Assembly: GCF_932526225.1 (NCBI RefSeq) | Contig: NC_064046.1 | Location: 6,375,306-6,435,305 of the forward strand | DNA from: Nematostella vectensis | Taxonomy: Eukaryota; Cnidaria; Anthozoa; Actiniaria; Edwardsiidae | DNA length: 60,000 nucleotides | Direction of reading: 5' to 3' | Part shown: piece by piece, positions 37,881 through 49,990 of the stretch | Layout of the letters: every line of letters begins with the position of its first letter | Numbering within the stretch: the stretch's first letter is position 1 | The notes under the pieces: generated by a model | Databases searched by the model: none | Told to the model about the DNA's origin: nothing | What the model saw: the letters and a program-made list of their open reading frames with translations, nothing else | Translations under genes and position numbers: made by a program

Positions 37881-38735
37881 TTCAACAATTTCACAGATCA
37901 CGCGCCCAATTTGTTAAACCCCCTTCCCCCCACATAACACACACATAACAAGTCAAACGATTTTTCGGCGCCAGTGTAGTTTTACTTTTAGTGACGTCTT
38001 CGATGACGTCACGTGACCATCTCATTGCACCCCACTTGAAACATACATGACACCCACCGAGTTTGGTTGTCATACGATGTTTCTTTAATAAAATATAGAT
38101 ATTATTTTATTTTGATGACGTCATCATATTTTTGCTTCTAGTGACGTCTTTGATGACATTGATGACAATCACGTGACTATATTGGTGCACCGCACTTGAC
38201 ACCTTCGTGACACATACCAAGATTGTTTGTCATATGATGCTTCGTTCATGAGATATGAATATTTTTGATCTTAATGAAATCGGAATAGTTTTGCTTTTAG
38301 TGACGTCATCGAAGACAAATCACGTGAACATATTTTTGCACTCCCCTTGATACCTGCCAAGTTTGGTTGTGAAGCAATGTTTCTTTCATGATATATGATT
38401 GCTTTTGCTTTTAATCACGTTTTTTTTTTGCTTTAAAAGACGTCATCGATGACGTAACACAACACGTGACCATATTGTTGCATCCCCCTTGACACCGAGT
38501 TTGGTTGCCATACGATGTTTCCTTCGTGAAATACAACTATTTTTATGACAAATATTTTTTGCTTCTAGTGACGTCATCGATGACGTCACAAAGCACGTGA
38601 CCACAGTTTTGCACCTTCCTTGACACACATGACACCTGCCAAGCTTGGTTGTCATGCGATGCTTTTTGGGGACGGACGGATGGACACCGCGTCACCAAAA
38701 CTCCGAGTCGATGGGTTACCAGTTACCAATATTTG
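37881..38735. repeat. ~150-bp degenerate tandem repeat rich in TGACGTCA and CACGTGA
   Basis: About five diverged units with GTGACGTCATCGATGACGTC, CACGTGACCATATT, CCCTTGACAC and AAGTTTGGTTGTCATACGAT. TGACGTCA resembles CRE and CACGTG is an E-box core, but here they are repeat content. Confidence 0.8.
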
Positions 38736-38750
38736 TTACCATATTTTTCT

Positions 38751-39842
38751 TAGGCCTAGTTTAAAGGCCGCATTAACGTCGCACCGTATAAAATTCGAAT
38801 TTTAGTCAATGTAAATATAGCGGTGGTTTTAGACGCCGTATTAAATTAGGAGTAGGTATATGATTTAGCTCTAGCGGGCTAGCGGTAAGTGCCTGCGCTA
38901 TCACAATGATACCGGTATTACATGGCTCGTTTCGCGGGTTGAAACTTCATGTAGCCATCAATATAGTGTGTCCTGGATACTGACCCTAACATTGATGGCT
39001 AAATATGAAGTATTATGCTTTATCGAGTAGAAAAGCAGGCATGCAAATTGGCAAAAACGAAATTAGTGTTCTGTGTACTTGAATATAGAATTGCGAGTTT
39101 ATCGAGACGTGGGTTTCTTGTACGTCGCCATTTGACTTCGAAAAAAAGAAGAGGACCAATTACTACCATGTTCAATATGATGTTGTAAAGCGCACAGGTG
39201 AAAGGTTTTAGCTAAAACTTTATTTAAAACCGCTGGGTAATCCTTCGCGTGACCTCATAATTAAATAATTAAATATTTGCTACGGCTGGAACAAAATTCG
39301 GCGTTTAAAACCAACGCCGTCTTATAGACAAATTTTGCCGGTTTAGCTCGCAGACCCGTATTTAATTCGACCGGCCGTATATAATGGTTTTAGACGCCGA
39401 ATTAGCCATGTATAAAATTGTTAAAAAAAATTAATACGGCTTAGTTTAATGCGATGTTAATGCGGCCTTTAAACTAGGCCTAAGACGCCGAATTAACCAT
39501 GTATAAAATTGTAAAAAAAAATTAATACGGCTGAATTTAATGCGACGTTAACGCGGCCTTTAAACTAGGCCTTATACGCCGAATTAACCAAGTATAAAAT
39601 TGTAAAAAAAAAAATAATACGGCTGAATTTAATGCGACGTTAACGCGGCCTTTAAACTAGGTCTTGGACGCCGAATTAACCATGTATAAAATTGTAACAA
39701 AATTAATACGGCTGAATTTAACGTGACGTTAATGCGGCTTTTAAACTAGGCCTTATACGCCGAATAAACCATGTATAAAATTGTAAAAAAATTAATACGG
39801 CTGAATTTAACGTGACGTTAATGCGGCCTTGAGAACTAGGCG
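38751..39842. repeat. Foldback/tandem element (GGCCTTTAAACTAGGCC)
   Basis: The right side is about five ~91-bp tandem units (GGCCTTTAAACTAGG at 39464, 39555, 39647, 39736 and 39826) with ACGCCGAATTAACCATGTAT and ATTAATACGGCTGAATTTAA. The left side (38751-38811) carries the inverse, TAGGCCTAGTTTAAAGGCCG, CATTAACGTCGCA. This is a candidate foldback transposon, with non-repeated sequence between 38812 and 39370. Confidence 0.75.
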
Positions 39843-40220
39843 TTGTATACCAGTTTTTCTCGCGCCGCGTTGTGAGCTCCGCTAAGAACCGTTACGTGCT
39901 AGAAGTAAACGAGAAAGTGGGTAAACGAACCCCCCCCCCCCCCCATCCCAATCCTGGTCTACTGAAAGCCCCCACATTTTTATCAACAGTACTGTATAAT
40001 CAATAACCAATACCAATAAAAGGCTTGGAAAGGCTTAGATTGTAACAGGCTTAGATTGAGTAACATGCTGAAATCGGAAATGTCTTTTAGGTGGACAACT
40101 TTTTCAAGATCATATGCTGTTTGTGCGTTATTTCGATTTTTAGTTATTTTTTTCCTGGTTTTATTTCGCTGGTGATTGCATGTTCGTTAAAACTCACCAA
40201 GAAGCATAAAAAATATTTAT
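39843..40220. other. Flank left of the mobile-element nest
   Basis: Includes a poly-C run at about 39931-39944. No gene. Confidence 0.5.
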
Positions 40221-40310
40221 CAATACAATACAATACAATACAATACAATACAATACAATACAATACAATACAATACAATACAATACAATACAATACAATA
40301 CAATACAATA
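40221..40310. repeat. (CAATA)18 microsatellite, left array
   Basis: 18 perfect CAATA units directly abutting the left end of Crypton-like copy 1. Confidence 0.98.
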
Positions 40311-42349
40311 CTACTGTTTCTACTTCCAACTTTTTGTCCCGCGAAATTGTATTACGTCTTTTCGCAATATTTCCCACGAATAGAGTAATCCAGCTCACAC
40401 AATCAGTCATCAGTGACGTATCTATCTCTTTTAAAGTATGCTGAAAGTTCTCTGAATGCGCATCAAAAAAAGTGGTATTTTTTTGCAATTTCCCGACTCT
40501 CACGGGACAAATTCCAAAAGGTGGTCTAAAACTTCATTCTTTTATCGAATTTCCCGATACTTTCAAGGAGAAATCAGTTCATCCCTAAACAACTTTACAC
40601 TCAATACTGCCAGTAAAACAAGCCGCTATCTAGTGAGGGACACTGACATTGGTGTTTTTGAGAGAATAGTCATGTTCACCAACAAGTCCGGGACGAGATC
40701 TGGTGCACTTACACGAAAAAAAAATATGTACAAAACGTTCTAAAGCGAAAAAATGCTCTAAAATGGTCTGTATTACTGATTCGTGTCATATGAGTAGAGT
40801 CTCCCGCTATTGTTGGTAACTCCTAACTCTGTGGTTACTTTACTAAAAGAAGATCAACGCATTTATCGAACTTTTTTGGTTACGGCCCTTGAAACCCAGA
40901 AGAGTGGGAAGTGTCCCTGTAGATTATATGACTCTAGAAATCATAGAAAACGTCGTTGCAAATAGGACCAAACAAGAGGAGTGGTGTGTTATACTAAGTA
41001 CTTCGGAGTGTCGGTCCATATTTTTAAAGATATGCAATTTTATCATTTTTTTTACGCTTCAAATATATTCGATGCGGGACACTTCCCAGAAAATTATAGA
41101 AGATTTATTTCAAAATTTATTAAGGAAAAAGGGCCATACACGATAAATGTTAGTTGTAATAATGGTTGTAAACTGTTTTACGGATTTTTTTCCGTTCCTT
41201 GGTTTTGTTGTCCTAGAGGGGGTGTAGGTGGGGGGAAAAGGGAGTGGTTACTATAGCAACCCGAAATAACTACTTCATGTCGCTTTTTTTAGTCAAAAGA
41301 ACGGCAAAATTAATGAAAAGCAAGATCAGAAAGCTTGGACGAGATTTACAAAATTCTCAAACCTCTAGCTTTTTTTAAGTGTTTTTAATAAAAAAACGCC
41401 TAAACAAATAGAAAATGCTGTAAATAGGAATACATTTCTTATTCACTACATGGAGCAAGATAATGAAACTATTGCTGATCATGCCTATTTATACCTACAT
41501 CCTTTCGGGAGAGTATAAACCTGTATAATGAACATTTTTGTTACGGCCCTTGAATATCTGCAATTCGGGAAATGTCCCGCTAAACTTCGTGATGCTATAG
41601 ATGATGGAAAATATCGTACCAAATGGAGTATAACCAAACGAACGATGTGTTACAGTTAGATCTGCTGATAGCATGTCTTTTAGGGGAAAATGTTATAGTT
41701 TTATCCATTTGTAGGTGCTTTTTGTATGTTCAGCACGGGACACTTCCCACACAATTGTTGAGTGTTGTATTGAAATAAATAAATAAGCGGAATCCATCAA
41801 ATGCAGGACATAAAACAGTTAAAATAATGGTTTTGGTTTTTACCACGTTTTTTTAGCTCTCAAACATTTTTTCGATTAAAAGGTAGGGTTAGGGTTAAGG
41901 CCAGGGTTATAATTAGGGTTAGCAATAGCGTTAGGTTTGGTTTGAGAAAGAGCTAAAAAAGAAAGCGTTGTTACTCAGAACAATTGTTTCGCCTTTTCCA
42001 CATTTTGAGATATTCACACGTTTTGACAAAAAAGTAAGAAAAACGTATATTACATGACGCTGGAAGGCTGGATACGATAGAATATCAAAGTCCGTTGAAA
42101 TAGCATTGAATAAGGGAGCGATGTATTACCAGCAGCGGATCTAGAGTGAGGTTCCCCTCCTAAACGCCTTAGCTAGGAGTTAGGAAGTTGTGTCTTTGGT
42201 AGTCAGAAAGTCAAGAGTAATGACCCCCTCGTATTCTTTTCTGTAAAACGTGGGGGCTTCCAATACCGTACACGATACTGAGGATGATGAGCTAGTAGGC
42301 CCAATGAGCCACAAGGACGCCGTTCTACTTATAACTTCAGCCCAGGTAA

Positions 42350-42880
42350 ACTCGAGAAAGCCCTCGCAGGAGGAAGCCGACCCCGACTACATTCAAAGAC
42401 GAAGAAGGAACGCAGCAACAAGAAAATGAGACCGAGGCAGACGAGGAGGAGGAAAAGTTTTGCAGAAAAAACAAAGCCAAGAACTGGTCTAAGCTTGGGA
42501 ATAGCAAAGATCGAGTTGAAGCACAACTTTCAGCATTCTGGAAGCATCTACTGAGGCCGGAGGGTGGCATGAAAAAACCCGCTACAATTGCCGCTGAGGT
42601 CACAAGCAAAATTTACCGGCTCATGATCGAACTAAGCAACCAATCGGGAAAACGTGTAGACTTCGAGCTCTTCCGTGACCACTGCTTTATCTGGGACAAT
42701 TTTGTTATGACCACAAACCCAGCAAGTATTGCACCAAGATTTAAGAAGTGCACTGTATATAATTACATCTTAGCACTGGAGGATTTCTTGCATTTTATTT
42801 TAAATTGCCAAAGCGAAATGATATTGCCTTATGATGTCGAGAAAGACCTCGAAAAGACATTAGCAGCTATGTCAGGCTGA
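42350..42880 (+). pseudogene. N-terminal remnant of the Crypton-like tyrosine recombinase (copy 1)
   Basis: A plus frame runs through an acidic stretch (ETEADEEEEKFCRKNKAKNW) and a helical DNA-binding-like region (SKIYRLMIELSNQSGKRVDF; CTVYNYILALEDFLHFILNC), then stops at a TGA (about 42878-42880) where copy 2 has TGG. The downstream catalytic domain is deleted. Comparable to the SAM-like/core-binding part of tyrosine recombinases (inference). Confidence 0.7.
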
Positions 42881-43133
42881 AAAACCTATCTTAAGCCGGT
42901 ATTGAGACAAGAGAGATCCGACAAGCAGGTAGAAAAATATCATTGTAAATTCGAAGACTGTGATGATCATAAGATTATATGTTTTTCCGTTACGTTAGAG
43001 AAGTGCCACGTTATGTGCAATCAAGACCGGTGTACTGCAGCAGATAAGTCCATTCCATTAGAGTTTGGGGAAAAATGTACAAACTCATACAGATGATACG
43101 AGCCTTTTGTAGTTAAATTAACTAATCATTTAC

Positions 43134-43481
43134 TCAATGAAAATTTGTATACAGTAAAAGGCTTATTATTAAAAAGGAGATCTTGTCACCTTTTTGAACC
43201 TCGTAAGCGTCAATGAAGCTCGTAAGCTTCTCTCCTCGATATTCCATGCACAAGGGTCCACTTCCCGGGACACTTCCCAGCTGAAAGGGACATTTCCCGG
43301 GACATTTCCCTGATGGGTCAGTTCCCGGGACACTTCCCGGGACAATTCCCGGGACACTTCCCACTTTACGGGACAATTCCCGGGACACTTCCCAAAACGG
43401 GACACTTCCCGGGACAACTGCCATTTCTAACCGGGAAATGTCCCGGGAAGTGTCCCATTTTAGGGACATTTCCCGTAGAAA
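43134..43481. repeat. Right subterminal region of copy 1 with GGGACA/TTCCC palindromes
   Basis: A dense cluster of GGGACACTTCCC, GGGACATTTCCC, GGGACAATTCCC and GGGAAATGTCCC, often fused as TTCCCGGGACA. The near-identical cluster in copy 2 is at 48355-48585. Confidence 0.9.
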
Positions 43482-43566
43482 CAATACAATACAATACAAT
43501 ACAATACAATACAATACAATACAATACAATACAATACAATACAATACAATACAATACAATACAATA
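43482..43566. repeat. (CAATA)17 microsatellite, middle array
   Basis: 17 perfect CAATA units between Crypton-like copies 1 and 2. Confidence 0.98.
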
Positions 43567-46500
43567 CTACTGTTTCTACTTCCAACTTTTTGTCCCGCGA
43601 AATTGTATTACGTCTTTTCGCAATATTTCCCACAAATAGAGTAATCCAGCTCACACAATCGGTTATCAGTGACGTATCTATCTCTTTTAAAGTATGCTGA
43701 AAGTTCTCTGAATGCGCATCAAAAAAAGTGGTATTTTTTTGCAATTTCCCGACTCTCACGGGACAAATTCCAAAAGGTGGTCTAAAACTTCATTTTTTTA
43801 TCGAATTTCCCGATACTTTCAAGGAGAAATCAGTTCATCCCTAAACAACTTTACACTCAATACTGCCAGTAAAACAAGCAGCTATCTAGTGCGGGACACT
43901 GACATTGGTGTTTTCGAGAGAATAGTCATGTTCACCAACAAGTCCGGGACAAGATCTGGTGCACTTACACGAAAAAAAAAAAAATGTACAAAACGTTCTA
44001 AAGCGAAAAAATGCTCTAAAATGGTCTGTATTACTGATTCGTGTCATATGAGTAGAGTCTCCCGCTATTGTTGGTGACTCCTAGCTCTGTGGTTGCTTTA
44101 CTAAAAGAAGATCAACGCATTTACCGAACTATTTTGGTTACGGCCCTTGAAACCCAGAAGAGTGGGAAGTGTCCCTGTAGTATATATGACTCTAGAAATG
44201 ATAGAAAACGTCATTGCAAATAGGACCAAACAAGAGGAGTGGTGTGTTATACTAAGTACTTCGGAGTGTCGGTCCATATTTTTAAAGATATGCAATTTTA
44301 TCATTTTTTTTACGCTTCAAATATATTCGATGCGGGACACTTCCCAGAAAATTATAGAAGATATATTTCAAAATTTATCAAGGAAAAAGGGCCATACACG
44401 ATAAATGTTAGTTGTAATAATGGTTGTAAACTGTTTTACGGATTTTTTTCCGTTCCTTGGTTTTGTTGTCCTAGAGGGGGTGTAGGTGGGGGGAAAAGGG
44501 AGTGGTTACTATAGCAACCCAAAATAACTACTTCATGTCGCTTTTTTTAGTCAAAAGAACGGCAAAACTAATGAAAAGCAAGATCAGAAAGCTTGGACGA
44601 GATTTACAAAATTCTCAAACCTCTAGCCTTTTTTAAGTGTTTTTAATAAAAAAACGCCTAAACAAATAGAAAATGCTGTAAATAGGAATACATTTTTTAT
44701 TCACTACATGGAGCAAGATAATGATACTATTGCTGATCATGCCTATTTATACCTACATCCTTTCGGGAGAGTATAAATCTGTATAATGAACATTTTTGTT
44801 ACGGCCCTTGAATATCTGCAATTCGGGAAATGTCCCGCTAAACTTCGTGATGCTATAGATGATGGAAAATATCGTAGCAAATGGAGTATAACCAAACGAA
44901 CGATGTGTTACAGTTAGATCTGCTGATAGCATGTCTTTTAGGGGAAAATTTTATAGTTTTATAAATTTGTAGGTGCTTTTTGTATGTTTAGCACGGGACT
45001 CTTCCCACACAATTGTTGAGTGTTGTATTGAAATAAATAAATAAGCGGAATCCATCAAATGCAGGACATAAAACAGTTAAAATAATGGTTTTGGTTTTTA
45101 CCACGTTTTTTAGCTCTCAAACATTTTTTCGATTAAAAGGTAGGGTTAGTGTTAAGGCCAGGGTTATAATTAGGGTTAGCAATAGCGTTAGGTTTGGTTT
45201 AAAAAAGAGCTATAAAAGGAGGCGTTGTTACTCTGAACAATTCTTTCGCCTTTTCCACATTTTGAGATATTCACACGTTTTGACAAAAAAGTAAGAAAAA
45301 CGGATATTACATGACGCTGGAAGGCTGGATATGATAGAATATCAAAGTCCGTGGAAATAGCATTGAATAAGGGAGCGATGTATTACCAGCAGCGGATCTA
45401 GAGTGAGGTTCCCCTCCTCTCTGGGATGCAAAGGGAAAGTGTTTGGCGGATCTAGAGTGAGGTTCCCCTCCTCTCTGGGATGCAAAAGGGAAAGTGTGTG
45501 TATTACCAGCAGCGGATGTAGAGTGAGGTTCCCCTGCTTAACGCCTTAGTTATAGGAGTTAGGTAGTTGTGTCTTTGGTAGTCAGAAAGTCAAGAGTAAT
45601 GACCCCCTTGTATTCTTTTCTGTAAAACGTGGGGCTTCCAATACCGTACACGATACTGAGGATGATGAGCTAGTAGGCCCAATGAGCCACAAGGACGCCG
45701 TTCTACTTATAACTTCAGCCCAGGTAAACTCAAGAAATCCCTCGCAGGAGGAAGCCGACCCCGACTACATTCAAAGACGAAGAAGGAGCGCAGTAACAAG
45801 AAAATGAGACCGAGGCAGACGACGAGGAGGAAAAGTTTTGCAGAAAAAACAAAGCCAAAAACTGGTCTAAGCTTGGGAATAGCAAAGATCGAGTTGAAGC
45901 ACAACTTTCAGCATTCTGGAAGCATCTACTGAGGCCGGAGGGTGGCATGAAAAAAAACCCGCTACAATTGCCGCTGAGGTCACAAGCAAAATTTACCGGC
46001 TCATGATCGAACTAAGCAACCAATCGGGAAAACGTGTAGACTTCGAGCTCTTCCGTGACCACTGCTTTATCTGGGACAATTTTGGTATGACCACAAACCC
46101 AGCAAGTATTGCTTCAAGATTTAAGAAGCGCACTGTATAATTACATCTTAGCACTGGAGGATTTCTTGCATTTTATTTTTAATTGCCAAAGCGAAATGAT
46201 ATTGCCTTATGATGTCGAGAAAGACCTCGAAAAGACATTAGCAGCTATGTCAGGCTGGAAAACCTCTCTTAAGCCGGTATTGAGACAAGAGAGATCCGAC
46301 AAGCAGGTAGAAAAATATCACAACCAGCTGACACTAAAGGAGGTACAGGACATGAATAACTCTGGCTTAAAGAAGACAGAAAGTTCCTATCAAACGCTAC
46401 TACTAAAGGCAGCTACTCTCTTAGAGAACACAATGAAGTAAGGGATTACCTGATTTTTATGGTGGTACACTCCAATGCCCAACGTTCTGGTGTCGGGGAA

Positions 46501-48585
46501 GGGCTGCAAGTCTCTGAGTTTGCGAAGGCGGAGTGGAGAGAAGAACGCTTCGTAGTTCTCGTAAAAAATCACAAGACCGGTGCCGATGGTCCAGCACCTG
46601 TGGTCCTAACCACAGAGACCCACGACCTAATGAAGAGATATCTAGAGGTGTTTCGACCTTTCGCGGCGGCGGAGAACCCTGGGAAGGACGAAGGGGCGTT
46701 CTTTTTGACAAGGGCAGGGACTTCAATTCAGTCAAGCCGAATTTCCTCAATCTTTGCATATCAGGGGAGAAAATATGGTCGAGTTGAGAAGGGACGGCTT
46801 TTCCTTTCCAAGTTTTGGCAGGTTGCGGCGTCGTCTTTTCGCAATGAGTCTGATGAGAGCCGCACAGACCTTTGTAATCTGATGACGCACAAGATCCAGA
46901 CCCAAAAGCAATACTATGTTTTGGAGGACAAGATTGAGCGGTCTGTAAGTGCTCAGAAGAGTCTCGCAGAGCGATTCCAATGCTCTAATAAGCCACCAAG
47001 CGAACTTTCAGATGCTGCGTCTTCACAGAGCAACCGTCCAACTGGCCGTCCTACCATACTTGACGAACAGCAAGAGGCTGAACTTCTAACATTGTTTGAG
47101 AGAGAGATCAAGAACAAGCTGGTAATCAACAAGGACCTGGTAGGCGAACGAGTACAGACAAGCAAAACACTGCAGGGCCTAGACATCAAAAAGGTTAGTA
47201 AAATATATTCCTGTTACAGTCTTATCTGTTTTGCTTGTTAATATTCTTTGTCATTTGATGGAAATCCCCCCTCAATGACAGAGTTTTTCAAATTTATGTA
47301 TGTTACATATCCCCCGCCCCTGAAAGATATTTATTTGTTTGGTCTTTTTTGACTTTTTTATTCTTCCCTGATCTCCAGCAAACACATCAATATAGTTCAA
47401 AGAAATAAACCAAGAAAGCACGCTTTCCTTTTACTGACTAGGGGTTTATGTCGCTGTCTACCTTGATATGCAGAGAAAAAATGACCTACTCATAGTTTAC
47501 GCCTTCCCATGTTTAGATTTTCAACCGCATTCGCTATCTGTCCTCTCTTGAGCCAAATCCAGAGCTCCCAACAGCTTCTTCAGACGAGGACAGAACCGCT
47601 AAGTGGGTGGATGACAATTCCTCCGACATAATCCCACCGACTGCTCAAGGGGAGCTCCATGGGTACGCGGAAGTATTGGTCAACTGATGATGAAGCCATT
47701 GTGGAGAGAGTGTACTCTCACCTGTTCAAGAGAGGGTCTCGCCTTCCTCGGGTCCATGATATAAAGCATGTCATGGACACGTGTAAAGACGAAGACTTTC
47801 AAATGTTGATGCTCTCTCTCGGGAGTAACCAGCCAACAATTCAGTACCGGCTCTTGGCAAAATGCAAAACTATGCATTTGTCTCTAAACAGGAAGTCTAG
47901 AAAGGGTAGGGTGTTAATATAAACTACAAATGCTTGTTTCCATTCTTTTCCCACAATTCATAATTTTGATTACAAGTTTTATCTTTTGATAAGCCCAAAT
48001 GATGCCCTTAAAGGAAAAGTAAACGAGACGTTGTATTATATCATTGTAAATTCGAAGACTGTGATGATCATAAGATTATATATGTTTTTCCGTTACGTTA
48101 GAGAAGTGCAACGTTTAGTGCAATCAAGACCTGTATACTGCAGCAGATAAGTCCATTCCATTAGAGTTTGGGGAAAAATGTACAAACTCATACAGATGAT
48201 ACGAGCCTTTTGTAGTTAAATTAACTAATCATTTACTCAATGAAAATTTGTATACAGTAAAAGGCTTATTATTAAAAAGGAGATCTTGTCACCTTTGTTG
48301 AACCTCGTAAGCGTCATTGAAGCTCGTAAGCTTCTCTCCTCGATATTCCATGCACAAGGGTCCACTTCCCGGGACACTTCCCAGCTGAAAGGGACATTTC
48401 CCGGGACATTTCCCTGATGGGTCAGTTCCCGGGACACTTCCCGGGACAATTCCCGTGACACTTCCCACTTTACGGGACAATTCCCGGGACACTTCCCAAA
48501 ACGGGACACTTCCCGGGACAACTGCCATTTCTAACCGGGAAATGTCCCGGGAAGTGTCCCATTTTAGGGACATTTCCCGTAGAAA
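43567..48585 (+). mobile_element. Crypton-like tyrosine-recombinase transposon, copy 2 (longer)
   Basis: 5019 bp between CAATA arrays, with the same ends as copy 1. It retains the recombinase catalytic region (about 46440-47200) and a Myb-like C-terminal fragment (47515-47922). A local duplication of about 110 bp (GGATCTAGAGTGAGGTTCCC, three times at 45394-45535) is absent from copy 1. It contains frame-breaking indels, so it is unlikely to be active now. Confidence 0.85.
45765..47922 (+). pseudogene. Tyrosine recombinase with Myb-like C-terminus (Crypton type), broken
   Basis: The N-terminal half matches copy 1 but carries a +2 indel in the A-run near 45952 and a 2-bp loss near 46134. The main frame (46109-46441, then 46459-47241) has VVHSNAQRSGVGEGLQVSEF with the first catalytic Arg (NAQRSG), FVVLVKNHKTGADGPAPVVL with the usual strand lysine region, and LMTHKIQTQKQYYVLEDK with the H and candidate nucleophilic Tyr. 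The usual second Arg position appears as SKFWQ. A likely intron (GTTAGT near 47194, TTTAG near 47516) leads to IFNRIRYLSSLEPNPELP, then a frameshift near 47650 into YWSTDDEAIVERVYSHLFKR, a Myb/SANT-like helix set. Its known role is circular-intermediate insertion by tyrosine recombination. Confidence 0.75.
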
Positions 48586-48675
48586 CAATACAATACAATA
48601 CAATACAATACAATACAATACAATACAATACAATACAATACAATACAATACAATACAATACAATACAATACAATA
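48586..48675. repeat. (CAATA)18 microsatellite, right array; also the LINE 3' tail
   Basis: 18 CAATA units. Read on the minus strand it is TTAAATAAAGTT followed by (TATTG)n, i.e. it directly continues the 3' end of the minus-strand LINE at 48676. Confidence 0.95.
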
Positions 48676-48892
48676 AACTTTATTTAACGAGGGTTTCATA
48701 TTAATCTTTTATAGTTTTATAATATATGGCCCTCCCTATATCCAAGTACCTATGATAATAATAAAAAGCTATGTTAGACATTTACGGAAATACAAAGGGG
48801 AAACTTGGAAATTAAAACTATACAGACACTAATACTACATCTTCATAAAGCAACTAGCTACAAAACTAACTACAAAACAGGCAGACGTCAAC

Positions 48893-49318
48893 ATAGAAAC
48901 AAGTACAAACAGATAAACATTAATTAACATGGAATAACAATTAACATGAGAATGAATAACCGGTTTTAGGAAAAGTAGCAGCGGCAGTCGATATAAAAAC
49001 GACATGTATGGCAAAAAAGTTGTTCTAAGTGTGAGATACCGAGTTAAGGTGAGAGTGGAAAATATCACGGACTTTTTTCTTAGCAAGACTTGTAACATTT
49101 GGTAGTTGAGTAGACATAGAAACAAGTACAAACAGACAAACATTAATTAACATGCAATAACAATTAACATGAGAATGGATAACCGGTTTTAGGAAAAGTA
49201 GCAGCGGCAGTCTATATAAAAACGACATGTATGGCAAAAAAGTTGTTCTAAGTGAGATACCGAGTTAAGGTGAGAGTGGAAAATATCACGGACTTTTTTC
49301 TTAGCAAGACTTAACGAC
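48893..49318 (-). repeat. ~220-bp tandem duplication inside the LINE 3' region
   Basis: ACATAGAAACAAGTACAAAC through GAAAATATCACGGACTTTTT occurs at about 48889-49085 and again at about 49115-49300 with few differences. Confidence 0.85.
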
Positions 49319-49842
49319 GTAACATTTGGTAGTTGATTGGGATTTAAAATACGGGAGAAAGCAAGTTGTTTAAGGCTAGGGGGTAAAAGGTTAAAAAGAG
49401 AAACTGCAGAAAAGGAAAAGGTGCGTTTGCCAGCATCAGTCCTGGGTTGGGGGAGCACGAGATTGTGTGAGAACCTTGTTCTTCGTTCATGCGAAACATA
49501 AGAAAACTTTGAACGCAAACTAAGAGGGGAATCCGGATTAATAAGAATTGACAAAAGAGTCAATAATTTCCTTTGCTTTATCAAATCAAAAATGGGGAGC
49601 CAGTTTAGACGAGAAAAGAGCGAAACAGACGGGACGGAAAAATCTGCAGACAAAATAGTGCGCGCAGTAAAAGCTGGAGGGTTTGTGAGCAGTTGCCCCA
49701 AACGCTAGCACAGTAGAGGAACTGACTATGAATACAGGCATTGTAGTAATGTATTGCACCAGCTGGCGTCAGGAAGGGAGCAATACGGCGTAGTAGGGAT
49801 ATGCGGCTGTTAATCTTTTTGCATAAGTGCTCGACATGAGGT

Positions 49843-49990
<148 letters not shown>

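Larger units (their letters stand above)
40311..43481 (+). mobile_element. Crypton-like tyrosine-recombinase transposon, copy 1 (internally deleted)
   Basis: 3171 bp between two CAATA arrays. Starts CTACTGTTTCTACTTCC and ends TTTCCCGTAGAAA, so TGTTTCTAC/GTAGAAACA is an inverted 9-mer at the ends (the last bases shared with the array). It is nearly collinear with copy 2 (43567-48585), but the join ATATCA at 42937-42942 skips the 1723 bp that hold the catalytic domain in copy 2. It is therefore a non-autonomous derivative. The right 230 bp are packed with GGGACACTTCCC-type palindromes. Confidence 0.85.

Noticed and set aside
43134-43559. Proteins rich in VPGSVPG or CIVLYCIVLY repeats
   Set aside because: Translations of the GGGACA palindrome cluster and the CAATA microsatellite.
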